From Vibrio hannami (GTDB taxonomy: Bacteria; Pseudomonadota; Gammaproteobacteria; Enterobacterales; Vibrionaceae): a DNA stretch of 64,000 nucleotides. Positions 27,551 to 37,229 of the stretch are shown here, piece after piece (the stretch's first letter is position 1; each line of letters starts with the position of its first letter). The notes under the pieces were generated by a model. That model was given only the letters and a program-made list of their open reading frames with translations. It had not been told where the DNA came from and searched no databases. The translations under genes were made by a program, and so were the position numbers. The DNA lies in assembly GCF_029589055.1 (NCBI RefSeq), contig NZ_JARQZP010000003.1:1798001-1862000 (forward strand). Direction: 5' to 3'.

Positions 27551-28456
27551 CTACAAGTTGCAGACTTGTAGCTCCTTCTTCAATTCATCAATAAGCAGCC
27601 TAGCGACTTTGGATAGCTCACGATTCGGGTAAACGGCATAGATGGCTTCATCAGCCGAGAACTTAAGATCTGGTAATAACTGAATTAGTTCACCACTTCT
27701 TACTTTCTCTGCTGCCATAAAATTGGTGGGCACGAAATAACGATTCCCGTTCGCAGCGCATAAATTTAACTGTTCAGCATCATTAATGCAGATATTGGCG
27801 TTGATATCGAGCGAACGTAGCTCTCCAGCAGCATCAAAATAGTTAAACGCTTTGTTGGTGTGGCCTTTACGCCCGTAAACAATCGCAGGCAGATCTTTTA
27901 AATCATCCAGGCTTTGAGGCAGACCATGCTTATTTACAAACTCCGGGCTTGCAGCAAGCAGCAAATGTACATCCAGTAATTTTTGCCCTATCAGATCAAC
28001 ACTGCGAGGTTTCCAGACCCGAATTGCCATATCAAATCGATCCTTGATGATATCAACCTGATGGTCATTAAGTTGAAGCTCGATATTGATATCAGGGTAC
28101 TGGTCGCAAAGCTTTTCTACTATCGGAAACAAGAACTTTCTGCCCAGATAAACAGCGCTGGTGACCTTCAGTGTGCCACTTAATTTATCCGACTGATCTT
28201 CTGCAATGGTCGAAACATTTTTTACCAGCTCGTTGATTTGTTTGGCATTGTCGTAAACCAGCTTGCCGGACTCAGTCAATGCTATTGCTCTGGTTGAACG
28301 GTTTAGTAAAGAAGTATTGAGTTCAGATTCAAGTTTTTTGATCTGCCTGGTGATGTAAGAAACATTGGTTTCTCGAATATCTGCTGCTCCGGTAAAACTT
28401 CCCTGATCAACAACATCTGCAAATACCTGAAGCAGTTTAGGATCGATTTTCTTCAT
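27551..28456 (-). CDS. LysR family transcriptional regulator
   Basis: A 301-residue LTTR with HTH LLQVFADVVDQGSFTGAADIRETNVSYITRQIKKLESELNTSLLNR and an effector domain from KLSGTLKVTSAVYLGRKF onward. It is divergent from the two-gene unit at 28569–29375 with a 112-nt shared promoter region, so that unit is the likely target. Confidence 0.93.
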   Translation of the reverse strand: MKKIDPKLLQVFADVVDQGSFTGAADIRETNVSYITRQIKKLESELNTSLLNRSTRAIALTESGKLVYDNAKQINELVKNVSTIAEDQSDKLSGTLKVTSAVYLGRKFLFPIVEKLCDQYPDINIELQLNDHQVDIIKDRFDMAIRVWKPRSVDLIGQKLLDVHLLLAASPEFVNKHGLPQSLDDLKDLPAIVYGRKGHTNKAFNYFDAAGELRSLDINANICINDAEQLNLCAANGNRYFVPTNFMAAEKVRSGELIQLLPDLKFSADEAIYAVYPNRELSKVARLLIDELKKELQVCNL

Positions 28457-28568
28457 GCGAACAAACTATTTTTGCCAAAAAAGATAATTTCATTATGTCA
28501 TTTTTTGTATTTTTCGGAAATAAAAAAGCTCCTAAGATGTGTGAATCGTAACCTAATGAGGACTTATC

Positions 28569-28868
28569 ATGATCGTTGTAACTGTTGCAGGAAAGGTAAA
28601 ACCAGAATTTAAAGAGACATTTTTAGAGCATATGGCTGAACTAGCGCCGATTGTTCGTGCGGAAGAAGGTTGTATTTCTTACCAGCAAAATATTACGGCT
28701 GATGATGCTAATACTCTGTTCTTGTATGAAGAGTGGGAGTCGATTGAGCACCTTCAGGTTCATTTGGAAAGCCAACATATGGCAGAGCATTTTGAGCAAG
28801 CTCGTCCATGGTTTGATTGGGTTGATATGAAAACGTTCGAATCAAAAGAATTTACTTTGGGAGAATAA
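28569..28868 (+). CDS. Antibiotic biosynthesis monooxygenase (ABM/YgiN-like) domain protein
   Basis: A 99-residue dimeric alpha+beta-barrel protein: MIVVTVAGKVKPEFKETFLEHM, EEGCISYQQN and LFLYEEWESIEHLQVHLESQHM, the normal ABM pattern with the conserved W-x-S and His. YgiN-type members oxidise quinols or are partners of quinone reductases. GAGGA precedes the ATG. It starts a two-gene operon with an NTF2-like gene under a divergent LysR. Confidence 0.92.
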   Translation: MIVVTVAGKVKPEFKETFLEHMAELAPIVRAEEGCISYQQNITADDANTLFLYEEWESIEHLQVHLESQHMAEHFEQARPWFDWVDMKTFESKEFTLGE

Positions 28869-28871
28869 TTG

Positions 28872-29375
28872 ATGGATAACTATACTCCTACACTTGAATA
28901 TCAGGCTTTGATGGAAGCATTTCGTTCTCGTAAGTTTACCAAGAACGATATCAAAAGCTTTGTCTATAAAGTGTTTTCTATGTACGAAAGAGCTACATGT
29001 GAAAATGTTCACCTGGATGCAGAAGCTTTTCATGATCTGGTTGCTGAAGATGTTTTTGTCGACTTTCCAGATTACAAGGTGCGTTCGCGTGAAGAGTTCA
29101 AAGAGTGGCACCGTTGGATTCATTCTTTATTGAAAACAGATGACCATGAAATTGAAAGCGTAAATGTTGAGTATCTGGCGAATGGCAAGTATCAGGCGCA
29201 GTTTTTCGTTCGTTGGCGTGGTGACTTCAAAGACGGTCGCTATACCGATCTCAGAGTAGAGCAGCTTTGGGTTATGCATGAAGAAGAAGACAAATCTCTG
29301 CCGGTTATCGAGCGTTATATTGTTGGTTTAGCAAACCCAATCCCTGCCAATACCGCCGGGGAAGTTGAAGGTTAA
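28872..29375 (+). CDS. NTF2/SnoaL-like protein
   Basis: A 167-residue cytoplasmic protein with an N-terminal helix pair and an NTF2-type cone (HDLVAEDVFVDFPDYKVRSREEFKEWHRWI, then VNVEYLANGKYQAQFFVRWRGDF). GGGAG lies 8 nt upstream of the ATG at 28872, which is 3 nt after the ABM stop, so the two are translationally coupled. Together they suggest modification or detoxification of an aromatic or polyketide-like molecule. No catalytic residues can be assigned. Confidence 0.85.
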   Translation: MDNYTPTLEYQALMEAFRSRKFTKNDIKSFVYKVFSMYERATCENVHLDAEAFHDLVAEDVFVDFPDYKVRSREEFKEWHRWIHSLLKTDDHEIESVNVEYLANGKYQAQFFVRWRGDFKDGRYTDLRVEQLWVMHEEEDKSLPVIERYIVGLANPIPANTAGEVEG

Positions 29376-29572
29376 TTTAAGTTAGTTAAGTATATCTGCA
29401 CTACCGGAGCGTATATCGAGAAGTAAACCCCCGGTAGTTCAGTTCCCATTAATAAAAAAACAAGCTATTACGATTAGAATCCATATGTCATACTTATAAA
29501 TTGATTCATCGACAAAGTTGGCTGTCGAGAAGCCAGCCAAATGATCCAATAACCTCAAGGAAAGGGGATAGC

Positions 29573-31510
29573 TTGATTGGCCGTATCATCAATAAGTTAA
29601 CCTTGAAAGGTAAAGCCCGATTCTTACGGTACGCATTTTATGTGACATTTTTTCTATCACTGGTTATTGCGTTCATTTATTACGTAACCTACGAGAAAAT
29701 CACCGTTCAAAGAGCAAGCAATCAGTTTTCAGAAATTGAAGACATGAGGGTTCAGTTGCTCGAAAAATACCAATCAGTTAGCAGTGATCTTTTTTATTTC
29801 TCCCAAAACAATTTAACCCGATCTGTCTTAGAAACCAATACGCCTGAAGATATACAACAGCTAACCTCGGTGATGATGAAGTTTGGCATGCTCCATCACA
29901 ACTATGATCAGATAAGACTATTAGACAAAGAAGGTAACGAAGTTATCAGGATAAATCAGAACGAGGATTTATCTCTAACAAACGTACCGGAAAGTAAGCT
30001 GCAAAATAAGAAAGGGAGATATTATTTTGATACAACAAAAGAATTGGCGTCGGGTGATGTTTACATTTCCAAATTCGATTTGAATGTTGAACGTGGCCAA
30101 ATTGAATTTCCAGTAAAACCTGTCCTTCGTTTTTCAACACCAGTGTATTCCGCTGAAAATACCTTCCTTGGGATTGGTGTAATAAATTATCTCGGTACCA
30201 ATGTCATCAGTTTGTTGGAATCGCTAAATCGTCACGAAGGCGATTTGGTTTATCTGCTAAATGAAGATGGATATTTTCTCAATCATCAAGAAAGCGCTAA
30301 AAACTGGCTATTCATGTACCCGGATAAAGAGCAGGTTAGTTTTTCCAGCGATTACTCTGAAATATGGAATCAAATAAAAGAACGTGAAAAAGGGCTAGTC
30401 AACTATAAAGGTGAAGAGTACTACTTTACCCGGCTAAAGTTCGTCGATTTTCCTCTGCACAATGTAGTTAATTTTGAAAGTTTATATATTGTGATGCGAG
30501 TACCTCATTCAGTTATCTCTGAAGAGTATCAAATTCTAACTTCTGCAATATTTATGGCGTTTATCATGTTGTTTCCAATGGCATTATTAATGTCGTATAA
30601 ACTTTACAAGTCTCATGATGAACAAGAGCGCCTTATTCAAGAGCTAAATTTTCAGGCTTATCATGACTCCTTAACTGGTCTATATAATAGACAGGCAATA
30701 TATGAACATCTCAAGAAAAGTATTCTGGTTAGTCAACGTCGGAAATCGCTTGTAGCTATTGGCTTTATAGATGTCAACAACCTGAAAGAGGCCAATGACA
30801 AATATGGGCATGATGCTGGAGATGATTTAATTAAAGGTGTATCTACGGCGATAGAGACATGCGTTCGTCAATCCGATTACGCTTCGCGCCTGGGTGGGGA
30901 TGAGTTCTTGGTGATATTTGTTGATTGCGATAAAGCGCAGGCACAAAAGACCATGAAGCGAATAGAAGAACGGTATCGCTTGTTAGGGGAGGAGAAAGGG
31001 AAGAATTGGAGCTTGTGTTTTGGCTGCGCACAACTTCAGGGTAAAGAAGATACGATGCAGGACATGATTAACCGAGCTGACTCTGAAATGTATAAACAAA
31101 AAAATCAGTTTAAGCAGACGCAAAAAAATGTCGATTTAAAGGTTAGCAAGCAATCTCTGATCAATATTCGTTCCCACAGTATGGATCTGCAGAGCTGTTA
31201 TCGCGCTGTCCAATCCCTTAACGAGTCTGGGGTCGTTATCGATGTAAGCCCTGAGTGGGAAAAACTAACGGGTTATGTCTGTTCTGAGGCTATCGGAAGA
31301 CACTTTACAGAGTTTCTAGATAGCCAATCACTTAAGCAGGTAGAAAAAAACTTCCCGCAACTAAAAGGCTACGGTTACGTTAATGATGTGCATTTGATGA
31401 TTAAACGTAAGGATGGAACCACTTTATCAACCATACTGAATGGAACTTCTAAGTATGATGATGACGGTAAGTTTGTACGAACTTACTGCGAAATTACTCC
31501 GAGAGTATAG
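29573..31510 (+). CDS. Membrane-bound diguanylate cyclase with periplasmic sensor and C-terminal PAS domain
   Basis: About 645 residues from a TTG with a strong AAGGAAAGGGG Shine-Dalgarno; an in-frame TTG at 29501 has none. A first helix (RYAFYVTFFLSLVIAFIYYV) and a second helix (TSAIFMAFIMLFPMALLMSY) enclose a ~270-residue Cache-like sensor. The GGDEF domain has intact GGDEF and RQSD inhibitory site (five residues apart), so it should make cyclic di-GMP. A PAS domain follows (SGVVIDVSPEWEKLTGYVC, residues ~575–665 counted from 29501), which is an uncommon order because PAS usually precedes GGDEF. Single gene. Confidence 0.9.
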   Translation: MIGRIINKLTLKGKARFLRYAFYVTFFLSLVIAFIYYVTYEKITVQRASNQFSEIEDMRVQLLEKYQSVSSDLFYFSQNNLTRSVLETNTPEDIQQLTSVMMKFGMLHHNYDQIRLLDKEGNEVIRINQNEDLSLTNVPESKLQNKKGRYYFDTTKELASGDVYISKFDLNVERGQIEFPVKPVLRFSTPVYSAENTFLGIGVINYLGTNVISLLESLNRHEGDLVYLLNEDGYFLNHQESAKNWLFMYPDKEQVSFSSDYSEIWNQIKEREKGLVNYKGEEYYFTRLKFVDFPLHNVVNFESLYIVMRVPHSVISEEYQILTSAIFMAFIMLFPMALLMSYKLYKSHDEQERLIQELNFQAYHDSLTGLYNRQAIYEHLKKSILVSQRRKSLVAIGFIDVNNLKEANDKYGHDAGDDLIKGVSTAIETCVRQSDYASRLGGDEFLVIFVDCDKAQAQKTMKRIEERYRLLGEEKGKNWSLCFGCAQLQGKEDTMQDMINRADSEMYKQKNQFKQTQKNVDLKVSKQSLINIRSHSMDLQSCYRAVQSLNESGVVIDVSPEWEKLTGYVCSEAIGRHFTEFLDSQSLKQVEKNFPQLKGYGYVNDVHLMIKRKDGTTLSTILNGTSKYDDDGKFVRTYCEITPRV

Positions 31511-31654
31511 TTTTTCACTTATTTCGCGAATGCGCTCAACCTTGCTTCTTCCATAACCAAAAGATTGTTAGCAACAAAAACCGTTTCCTCACGCCACTCC
31601 TTTAAAGCTAAAATACAGCACTCTAACGAAAAGAACTTTTGACGAGAGCTATTA

Positions 31655-32544
31655 ATGGAAGTGAACATCGAACAACTAACGGCGTTTATTGCGGTTTACG
31701 ATACTGGCAGTTTTGCTCTTGCCGCCCACAAAGAAAAAAGCACGCTTCTACCCTTAGCCGAAGAGTTAGCAACTTAGAAATTGAGCTTGGTTACGAGTTG
31801 TTCGAAAGGCGTAATAGCTCCCTTGTACCAAACCATCGCGCGGCGGAACTATATGAATACGCAAAAGCCGTAACATTCGAAGTGGAACAGTTTAGCTGTC
31901 GAGCGTTAAGTGTTCTTCAGGAAGTCCCGTCAACGCTGACACTTGCTATCGATAGTTCTGTATTAGGTATGCGTATCTCAAAAGCCCTTGTAGAAGTAAC
32001 GGATCGTTATCCAGCGTTAGATCTTGTGATAATCGAAGGGAACACACAAGAGTGCATTCAAAGGCTTTATAAGGGTGAAGTTGATTTAGCCATTGTGCTT
32101 TCAACAGAACACTATTCGATGGATATAGGGTTGGTGAAGTTACTTCCATTTGAACTGGTGTCCGTAGCTAGCCCAGAGTACGCCAAAAAATTTGATGTGA
32201 ATCCTGAAAATGAGTTGAGCCAGCAGACTCGCCGAAGAATGCGCCAAATTGTTTTACAGTCTTTTCATGATATGGGACACGATGAAATTCAAAAAGGAAG
32301 TCACCATGTATATAGTGTCAACAGTTTTCCTTCTGCTTTAGAGCTTATCGTCAATGGCATCGGGTGGGGGTATCAGCCGTTAATACAATGTCAGCACCTT
32401 ATTGAAAGTGGAGATCTGGTCAAATTTGATGTAGAGCTTGAATACCACTTGCGTTGGTCAACGGATGCTATTTGGCTCTCTTCAAAGCCACTCTCAGAGC
32501 CATTAAAAATGTTGATTGACTCTTTAAATGAAAACGCTAAATAA
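31655..32544 (+). pseudogene. LysR family regulator with a one-base deletion in an A-run
   Basis: From ATG 31655 the frame reads MEVNIEQLTAFIAVYDTGSF and ALAAHKEKS, then falls out of phase and stops. The adjacent frame resumes with KKHASTLSRRVSNLEIELGY and continues to 32544. The paralogue at 46386 reads HKEKKHASTLSKRISNLE at this point, so a seventh A is missing from the run of six at 31734–31739. With it restored the protein is a normal ~297-residue LTTR about two-thirds identical to the paralogue. It is convergent with the Tat amidohydrolase gene. Loss of function, slippage or base-calling error are all possible. Confidence 0.85.
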
Positions 32545-32548
32545 GAAA

Positions 32549-32593
32549 AAATAACCCCCGCATCTACAAATATGCCAATACCAGGGGTTATTT
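32549..32593. terminator. Bidirectional terminator
   Basis: AAATAACCCC pairs with GGGGTTATTT across a 25-nt spacer, between the convergent LysR and amidohydrolase genes. Confidence 0.65.
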
Positions 32594-32610
32594 AGATTAA
32601 GCTAAGTGAA

Positions 32611-34533
32611 TTAGCAGATATGACGACCGTTAGTAGCAAACGTCATTTTCTGGTTTGCGTATTTACCTTCAAGCTCTTTCATATCGATAAGGTTTTCAAC
32701 CTTTGAGCTTAGGTAAACGTCTTGGCCGCCAACGACAGTGCTTAGCACTTTGGTCTTGTGAACCTCAGTGATTGCTACGTCGAAAATGTTCTGATCAAGT
32801 ACTGCGAAGTCAGCGAATTTACCTTCGGAAATCGAGCCGATTTTGTCGCCCAGTTTTTGGCTATCTGCACCGCCTTGAGTGTACATCCAGAACGCTGTTT
32901 CTAGCGGAATAGCGTGCTTTTCAGCGTTCAGAGTTGGACCTTCAGTTAGACCAGGGCCGCGGCGGGTCACGATAGTCTCTAGTGCAACCCATGGGTTTGC
33001 TGGCGTTACCGCCCAGTCAGTACCAATAGACACGCTTGCACCTGAATCAACGATTGGCTTCACAGGGAAGAAGTAGTTCTGAATACGGTGTTCACCCAAG
33101 TCCAGTGCAGCAATCTGAGTTGCTGGCATGTCGTACCAGAATACTGGTGAGAACTCAGCCCAGATGTTGTTTTCAGCGATACGGTGGATATCGTCTGGGT
33201 GGATCATCGCAGTGTGAGCAATACGGTGCTGAAGTTTGTCAGCGTTGTTGCCCGGCTTCTTACGTAGCTCTTCAACTGCATCAATAACCATGCGAGCTGC
33301 GCCATCACCCGCACAGTGTGCGTGTACTACCAGACCCATCTCATCGTAACGGTGTAGACCTGCACGGTAGTCTTCAGGTGTGTTACGCCAAGGGCCGTGG
33401 TAATTCGTACCTTCGTATGGTTCAACAACAATCGCCGTTTGACCAGCTGCTGCACCATCAAGGATGTACTTAACACCCACCATCTGAACCATATTGCCGG
33501 TGTAGTCTTTGTGGTTGTAGATGTACTGCTTCGCCAGATCTTGCATCTCAGGGGTTGCAAAATCTACCATGTCAGTTGCGTAAGTGGTTAGACGTACGGT
33601 TAGGTCGTTGTTGTTGTCCATGTACTTATACGCTTGGCCGTACATCTCACGAGACCATGGTTCAGTCACAGAGGTTAGACCGTGGCTGTTTAGGTAGCTA
33701 AAGATTGGTTTTAGCTGCTCGTTAGCAAGCACTTCTGGCTTAGGTAGCGTTAGTAGGAATTTCTCCCACACCACGTGTGCTGCTAGTTCACGTAGAACAC
33801 CTGTTGGCTCGCCGTTCTCGTCTTTCACGTAATGACCACCTACTGGATCTGGGCTGTCTTTTGTGATGCCACAAACTTCTAGTGCTTTTGAGTTTACTAA
33901 TGCTGCGTGACCAGAGGCTTCCCAGAAGAATGCAGGTTTGTCTGAAACCACTGCATCAATGATGCTCTTATGTGAAGGTTGGCCGAACATCTTGATGTTG
34001 CTGCCGTCATCCCATAGGTAATCAAGGTTTGCACCAAATACCCACTCACGTTCAGGGTGTTCACGCAGCTCTTTTGCGACGATCTCTTTGAACTGTTCGT
34101 AAGTTGTCGATGTTTCATCGATGATTACGTTGCTGTGTTGCTCTGCACACATTTCAGGGTGCATATGGTCATCGATTAGGCCAGGAACAACCGTGTGACC
34201 ACGTAGGTCAACTACCGGGGTATCTTTCTGCCGTAGCTTCAAAATCTCTTCGGTTGTACCGATTTGTACAAACTTATCGCCTTTAACTGCGAATGCTTCA
34301 GCCCAGTTCTGATTAAACTTGTCGCCCTGATAAACTTTACCGTTGACGTAAAGCACTAGCTTACCTTTTACATTGCGCGCATCACCAGGAGTTGCATTCC
34401 CTACCGCTTGAGCGATTGGGCTTACCGCCATAGTTAGGGCAGCCGCGCCACCTGCTTTCTTGAAGAAACCACGACGAGACGGGTTATCCAGTACGTTGTC
34501 ATTTAGTTCTACATAAAACTTCTTACGAGTCAT
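32611..34533 (-). CDS. Tat-exported YtcJ-like metal-dependent amidohydrolase
   Basis: A 640-residue protein with a twin-arginine leader (NPSRRGFFKKAGGAAAL, residues 17–33) and an amidohydrolase_3 domain: VPGLIDDHMHPEM with the HxH metal ligands, HAHCAGDGAARM, HRIAHTAMI and VSIGTDWAVTPANPW with the terminal Asp. The family hydrolyses C–N bonds of amides, formamides or related compounds. Tat export implies cofactor insertion before secretion. It is divergent from the serine-hydrolase gene across 270 nt that contain GCATGC-rich palindromes (34603–34650). A paralogue with a Sec leader is at 43122. Substrate unknown. Confidence 0.92.
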   Translation of the reverse strand: MTRKKFYVELNDNVLDNPSRRGFFKKAGGAAALTMAVSPIAQAVGNATPGDARNVKGKLVLYVNGKVYQGDKFNQNWAEAFAVKGDKFVQIGTTEEILKLRQKDTPVVDLRGHTVVPGLIDDHMHPEMCAEQHSNVIIDETSTTYEQFKEIVAKELREHPEREWVFGANLDYLWDDGSNIKMFGQPSHKSIIDAVVSDKPAFFWEASGHAALVNSKALEVCGITKDSPDPVGGHYVKDENGEPTGVLRELAAHVVWEKFLLTLPKPEVLANEQLKPIFSYLNSHGLTSVTEPWSREMYGQAYKYMDNNNDLTVRLTTYATDMVDFATPEMQDLAKQYIYNHKDYTGNMVQMVGVKYILDGAAAGQTAIVVEPYEGTNYHGPWRNTPEDYRAGLHRYDEMGLVVHAHCAGDGAARMVIDAVEELRKKPGNNADKLQHRIAHTAMIHPDDIHRIAENNIWAEFSPVFWYDMPATQIAALDLGEHRIQNYFFPVKPIVDSGASVSIGTDWAVTPANPWVALETIVTRRGPGLTEGPTLNAEKHAIPLETAFWMYTQGGADSQKLGDKIGSISEGKFADFAVLDQNIFDVAITEVHKTKVLSTVVGGQDVYLSSKVENLIDMKELEGKYANQKMTFATNGRHIC

Positions 34534-34681
34534 TGCTTATTCCAGTCTTTGTTGATTTTGCAGCATTTATTATGCTCGCACTTTTGTAATGACAAACTCG
34601 CTCGGCATGCGCGCTGGTGTGGGTCTGGGCATGCGATATTTGCATGCAATAAGTGTGTTCCTATTACTAAGCATTTCTAAA

Positions 34682-34744
34682 AACGATGAAATACCTTAGT
34701 GAAAAAATATCTGACATTATCGCCGCATCAAATAACTGAACCAC
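34682..34744 (+). promoter_or_regulatory. 63-bp upstream element shared with the 39-kb small gene (copy 1)
   Basis: These 63 bases align without gaps to 38892–38954 with about 50 identities, beginning AACGATGAAATA and ending CATCAAATAACTGA then CCAC. Both copies lie 58–59 nt upstream of a start codon, which implies a common promoter or operator. Confidence 0.6.
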
Positions 34745-34803
34745 CACACAACTTAAATGTTGTATCTATTGTTTAAGCGGGTGGTTAAATTGAGGCGAAA
34801 AAC

Positions 34804-36087
34804 ATGAAAAAGTCGATTCTATCTTTAGCTGTTGGTCTGGGTGTTTCTTTTGCAGCGCAAGCAGTTGAAGTTCACAAGCCTGATGCGGCGTTTCTGGAGC
34901 AAGTAGGAGCTATTGGCATCACGCAAGATAACTGGGATCGAGAGAATGAATCTCTAACTTACCAACAAGCGTACAAGTTCACACATCACATCAAGATGAA
35001 CACAGGTGACTATGTTTGGAATCTGGGTGAGACAAAACAACTTCTAGACCTAGACAAGCTAACTGGTCACGACTTTGATGGTGAGTACCCACTAAGCACA
35101 ATTATTCCTTTCCGTCTGAAAATGGAATCTCTAGTTGTTCTTAAAGATGGTGAGTTAGTACACGAGCAGTACTGGAACGGCATGCACAAGGCGAAAACTC
35201 ACCTTGAGATGTCTGCAACTAAATCATACACAGGTGTCCTATTGTCTACGTTCGTAGCGGAAGGTCGCGTGAACATGAAAGACCCAATTGTTAAGTACCT
35301 GCCTGAGCTAAAAGACTCTCCGGGCTTCCGTGACGCTACAGTTGAGCAAGTGGCTGATATGCGTTCTGGTATCAAGATCGAATTCACTCCGGGTCTTCTA
35401 TACGATGAGCGTATGTCTGAAATTCAGGATTAGAATGGTCCAAGCCGTTACTTCCCTGAATACAAAAAGATTATGGACTTCGCTCGTGAGCTTCCACAGC
35501 GTGATGACGTAGCGACAGGTGAAGCATTTGACTACATCTGTATGAATACAGAGATGCTAGCGCAAATTATGGAGCGTCTGGAAGGTAAGCGTTACACCGA
35601 GATCTTAGAAGAGCGTATCTTCCAACCAATGGGTGCAGAGTACGGTGCAGAGATGATGACTAACCGCGACGGTGAAGCCGTATCTTCAGGTGGTCTTCAC
35701 ATTACCGCTCGTGACGGCACTAAGCTAATGGATATCCTGATGAACGACGGTAAGAACCGTAAAGGTGAGCAGGTGATTCCTAAGCAGTTTATCGACGACC
35801 TCATCGAAGGTAACGAGGAAGTACGTAGTGCCTGGAAACACGATGGTTTTGCTAAACTTCTTGCTGATGCATGGTACAAAGACCAAATCCGTGTACTAAA
35901 TGTTGATGGTCGTCGTTTCATCACTTTCGTTGGTGTATCAGGTCAGGTAACGGTTGGTGAACCTGCAACTAAGACAGTAATCAAGATGCATGGTGCGCAA
36001 GACGATTGGCAGCATCCGCGTACCGTTTACATGACGTTCCTAGACGTGGTACCAACGCTACTAAAAGCTGTTGAAGAGATGAAGTAA
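34804..36087 (+). pseudogene. Beta-lactamase-family serine hydrolase with an in-frame TAG
   Basis: One frame encodes a 427-codon secreted hydrolase (leader MKKSILSLAVGLGVSFAAQA) interrupted only by TAG at 35431–35433. The catalytic SxxK is S137-A-T-K140 in HLEMSATKSYTG. After the stop, the frame continues NGPSRYFPEYKKIMDF, YICMNTEMLAQIMERLEG, FQPMGAEYGAEM and a terminal domain, as in class C/6-aminohexanoate-dimer-hydrolase relatives. TAG could derive from TGG or CAG. The lesion removes more than half the protein unless suppressed. It diverges from the Tat amidohydrolase and is first in its orientation. Confidence 0.85.
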
Positions 36088-36102
36088 CTATTACTTAGGT
36101 TT

Positions 36103-36127
36103 AGGAGCCTGAAATAGGCTCCTTTCA
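36103..36127. terminator. Bidirectional terminator
   Basis: AGGAGCCT and AGGCTCCT flank a 5-nt loop and are followed by TTTC, between convergent genes. Confidence 0.7.
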
Positions 36128-36129
36128 AA

Positions 36130-36771
36130 TTATTTTTCTTTATCCCCATACTTCATCGCCCATTCAGGAATTTCTCTTGGATCGCCAAACACCTTGAAAA
36201 ACTTGATACTTGACTGGGGCGCACGGCAATCAATGTTGTCCTGACACCAGCTATCTAGTTTGTAATGACTCGCGTATCCACTGTTCCAGGCATCGAATGC
36301 TAAGTGAGCATTTGCCCAGAATTGTGGGTCCCAACGTCCTTTTTCTGCCATCCAGGGGAATGATGGTCTTGGTTCATCCTGAGCAATCAGAGAGTTGGAA
36401 ATCAGGTTGAGGTATTTTACTAAAATTTCCGCACCGATATCTTGTACTGTCAGGCTGTTGATCTTTGATAAGTCATCTCCCACCAAAAGTGCTACACGTT
36501 CGATAAGGAAGTTCAGCTTCGCATTTTTGTAAAGCTCCTGGGAACTTTCGTACCCCAACCAGAAGATGCGCGCATCCAGAATTTCATAAAACTCTTGTTT
36601 TTTTGCTTTGGATAGCTTGTTGTAGGCTCGGGTATTTGGGTTTCTTTCTGCTACATATTCCCTCAGTTTTGGGAACTCATCCAGAGCTGACTGGTTGTTT
36701 GCGAGGATTGTAAGCAGTTTTTCCTGAGAAGCGATGAGCTGTCCGAACTCCGCTGCTACATCTTTGTTCAT
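36130..36771 (-). CDS. Conserved protein of unknown function
   Basis: A 213-residue soluble, helix-rich protein without signal peptide or recognised domain. Its first 45 residues (ASQEKLLTILANNQSALDEF, then PKLREYVAERNP) are clearly related to the whole of the 53-residue protein at 39013. The C-terminal part has several tryptophans and cysteines (WCQDNIDCRAP). It is divergent from the C45-type hydrolase gene, with a MITE-like element between them. Function not recognised. Confidence 0.7.
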   Translation of the reverse strand: MNKDVAAEFGQLIASQEKLLTILANNQSALDEFPKLREYVAERNPNTRAYNKLSKAKKQEFYEILDARIFWLGYESSQELYKNAKLNFLIERVALLVGDDLSKINSLTVQDIGAEILVKYLNLISNSLIAQDEPRPSFPWMAEKGRWDPQFWANAHLAFDAWNSGYASHYKLDSWCQDNIDCRAPQSSIKFFKVFGDPREIPEWAMKYGDKEK

Positions 36772-36843
36772 TGTTAACCTTTGGTTTGTTTGAACCCATC
36801 ACCAAATTTTACTACTTCATTATTACTATACTCAAGCACTCCT

Positions 36844-37114
36844 CTAGGGTCTGTTGACCTTTTGCGGTTAAATTTTGTTCGAGATAAAAGCGTTTTAATC
36901 GCGGCGAGAGGTTTGTAGCCTAGTCATTCTAAGCAAAACACCTCTCAACAAAGAGTAAAACGCTTTTAGCCGAACCCTTCGGGCAGCGTTTGTGGCTCCT
37001 TTCTACTGCGTTATCGGCTTCTCAGGTAGGGCAACTACATTTCAAAGCCTCTGCCTTGTATAAAGAACCCACAAACTGCTGCAAAAATCAGCTCAAACGG
37101 TCAACAGACCCTAG
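36844..37114. mobile_element. MITE-like inverted-repeat element, 271 bp
   Basis: The sequence is bounded by perfect 16-bp inverted repeats, CTAGGGTCTGTTGACC and its complement. The outer CTAG may be a target duplication or part of the repeat. Internal palindromes include AAAAGCGTTTTA facing TAAAACGCTTTT. It contains no coding frame of note and sits in the divergent promoter region of the 213-residue protein and the C45 hydrolase, which it may affect. Confidence 0.75.
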
Positions 37115-37229
37115 GCAAACTGCATTTTACTAGTTTTTATTAAAATCGTAGTAAAACTTAGTAATGTTATGAGTTGTAAAGTACCTCTAAATCGAGATAA
37201 CAGTACACACGGTACTTTACGAGGAAATC

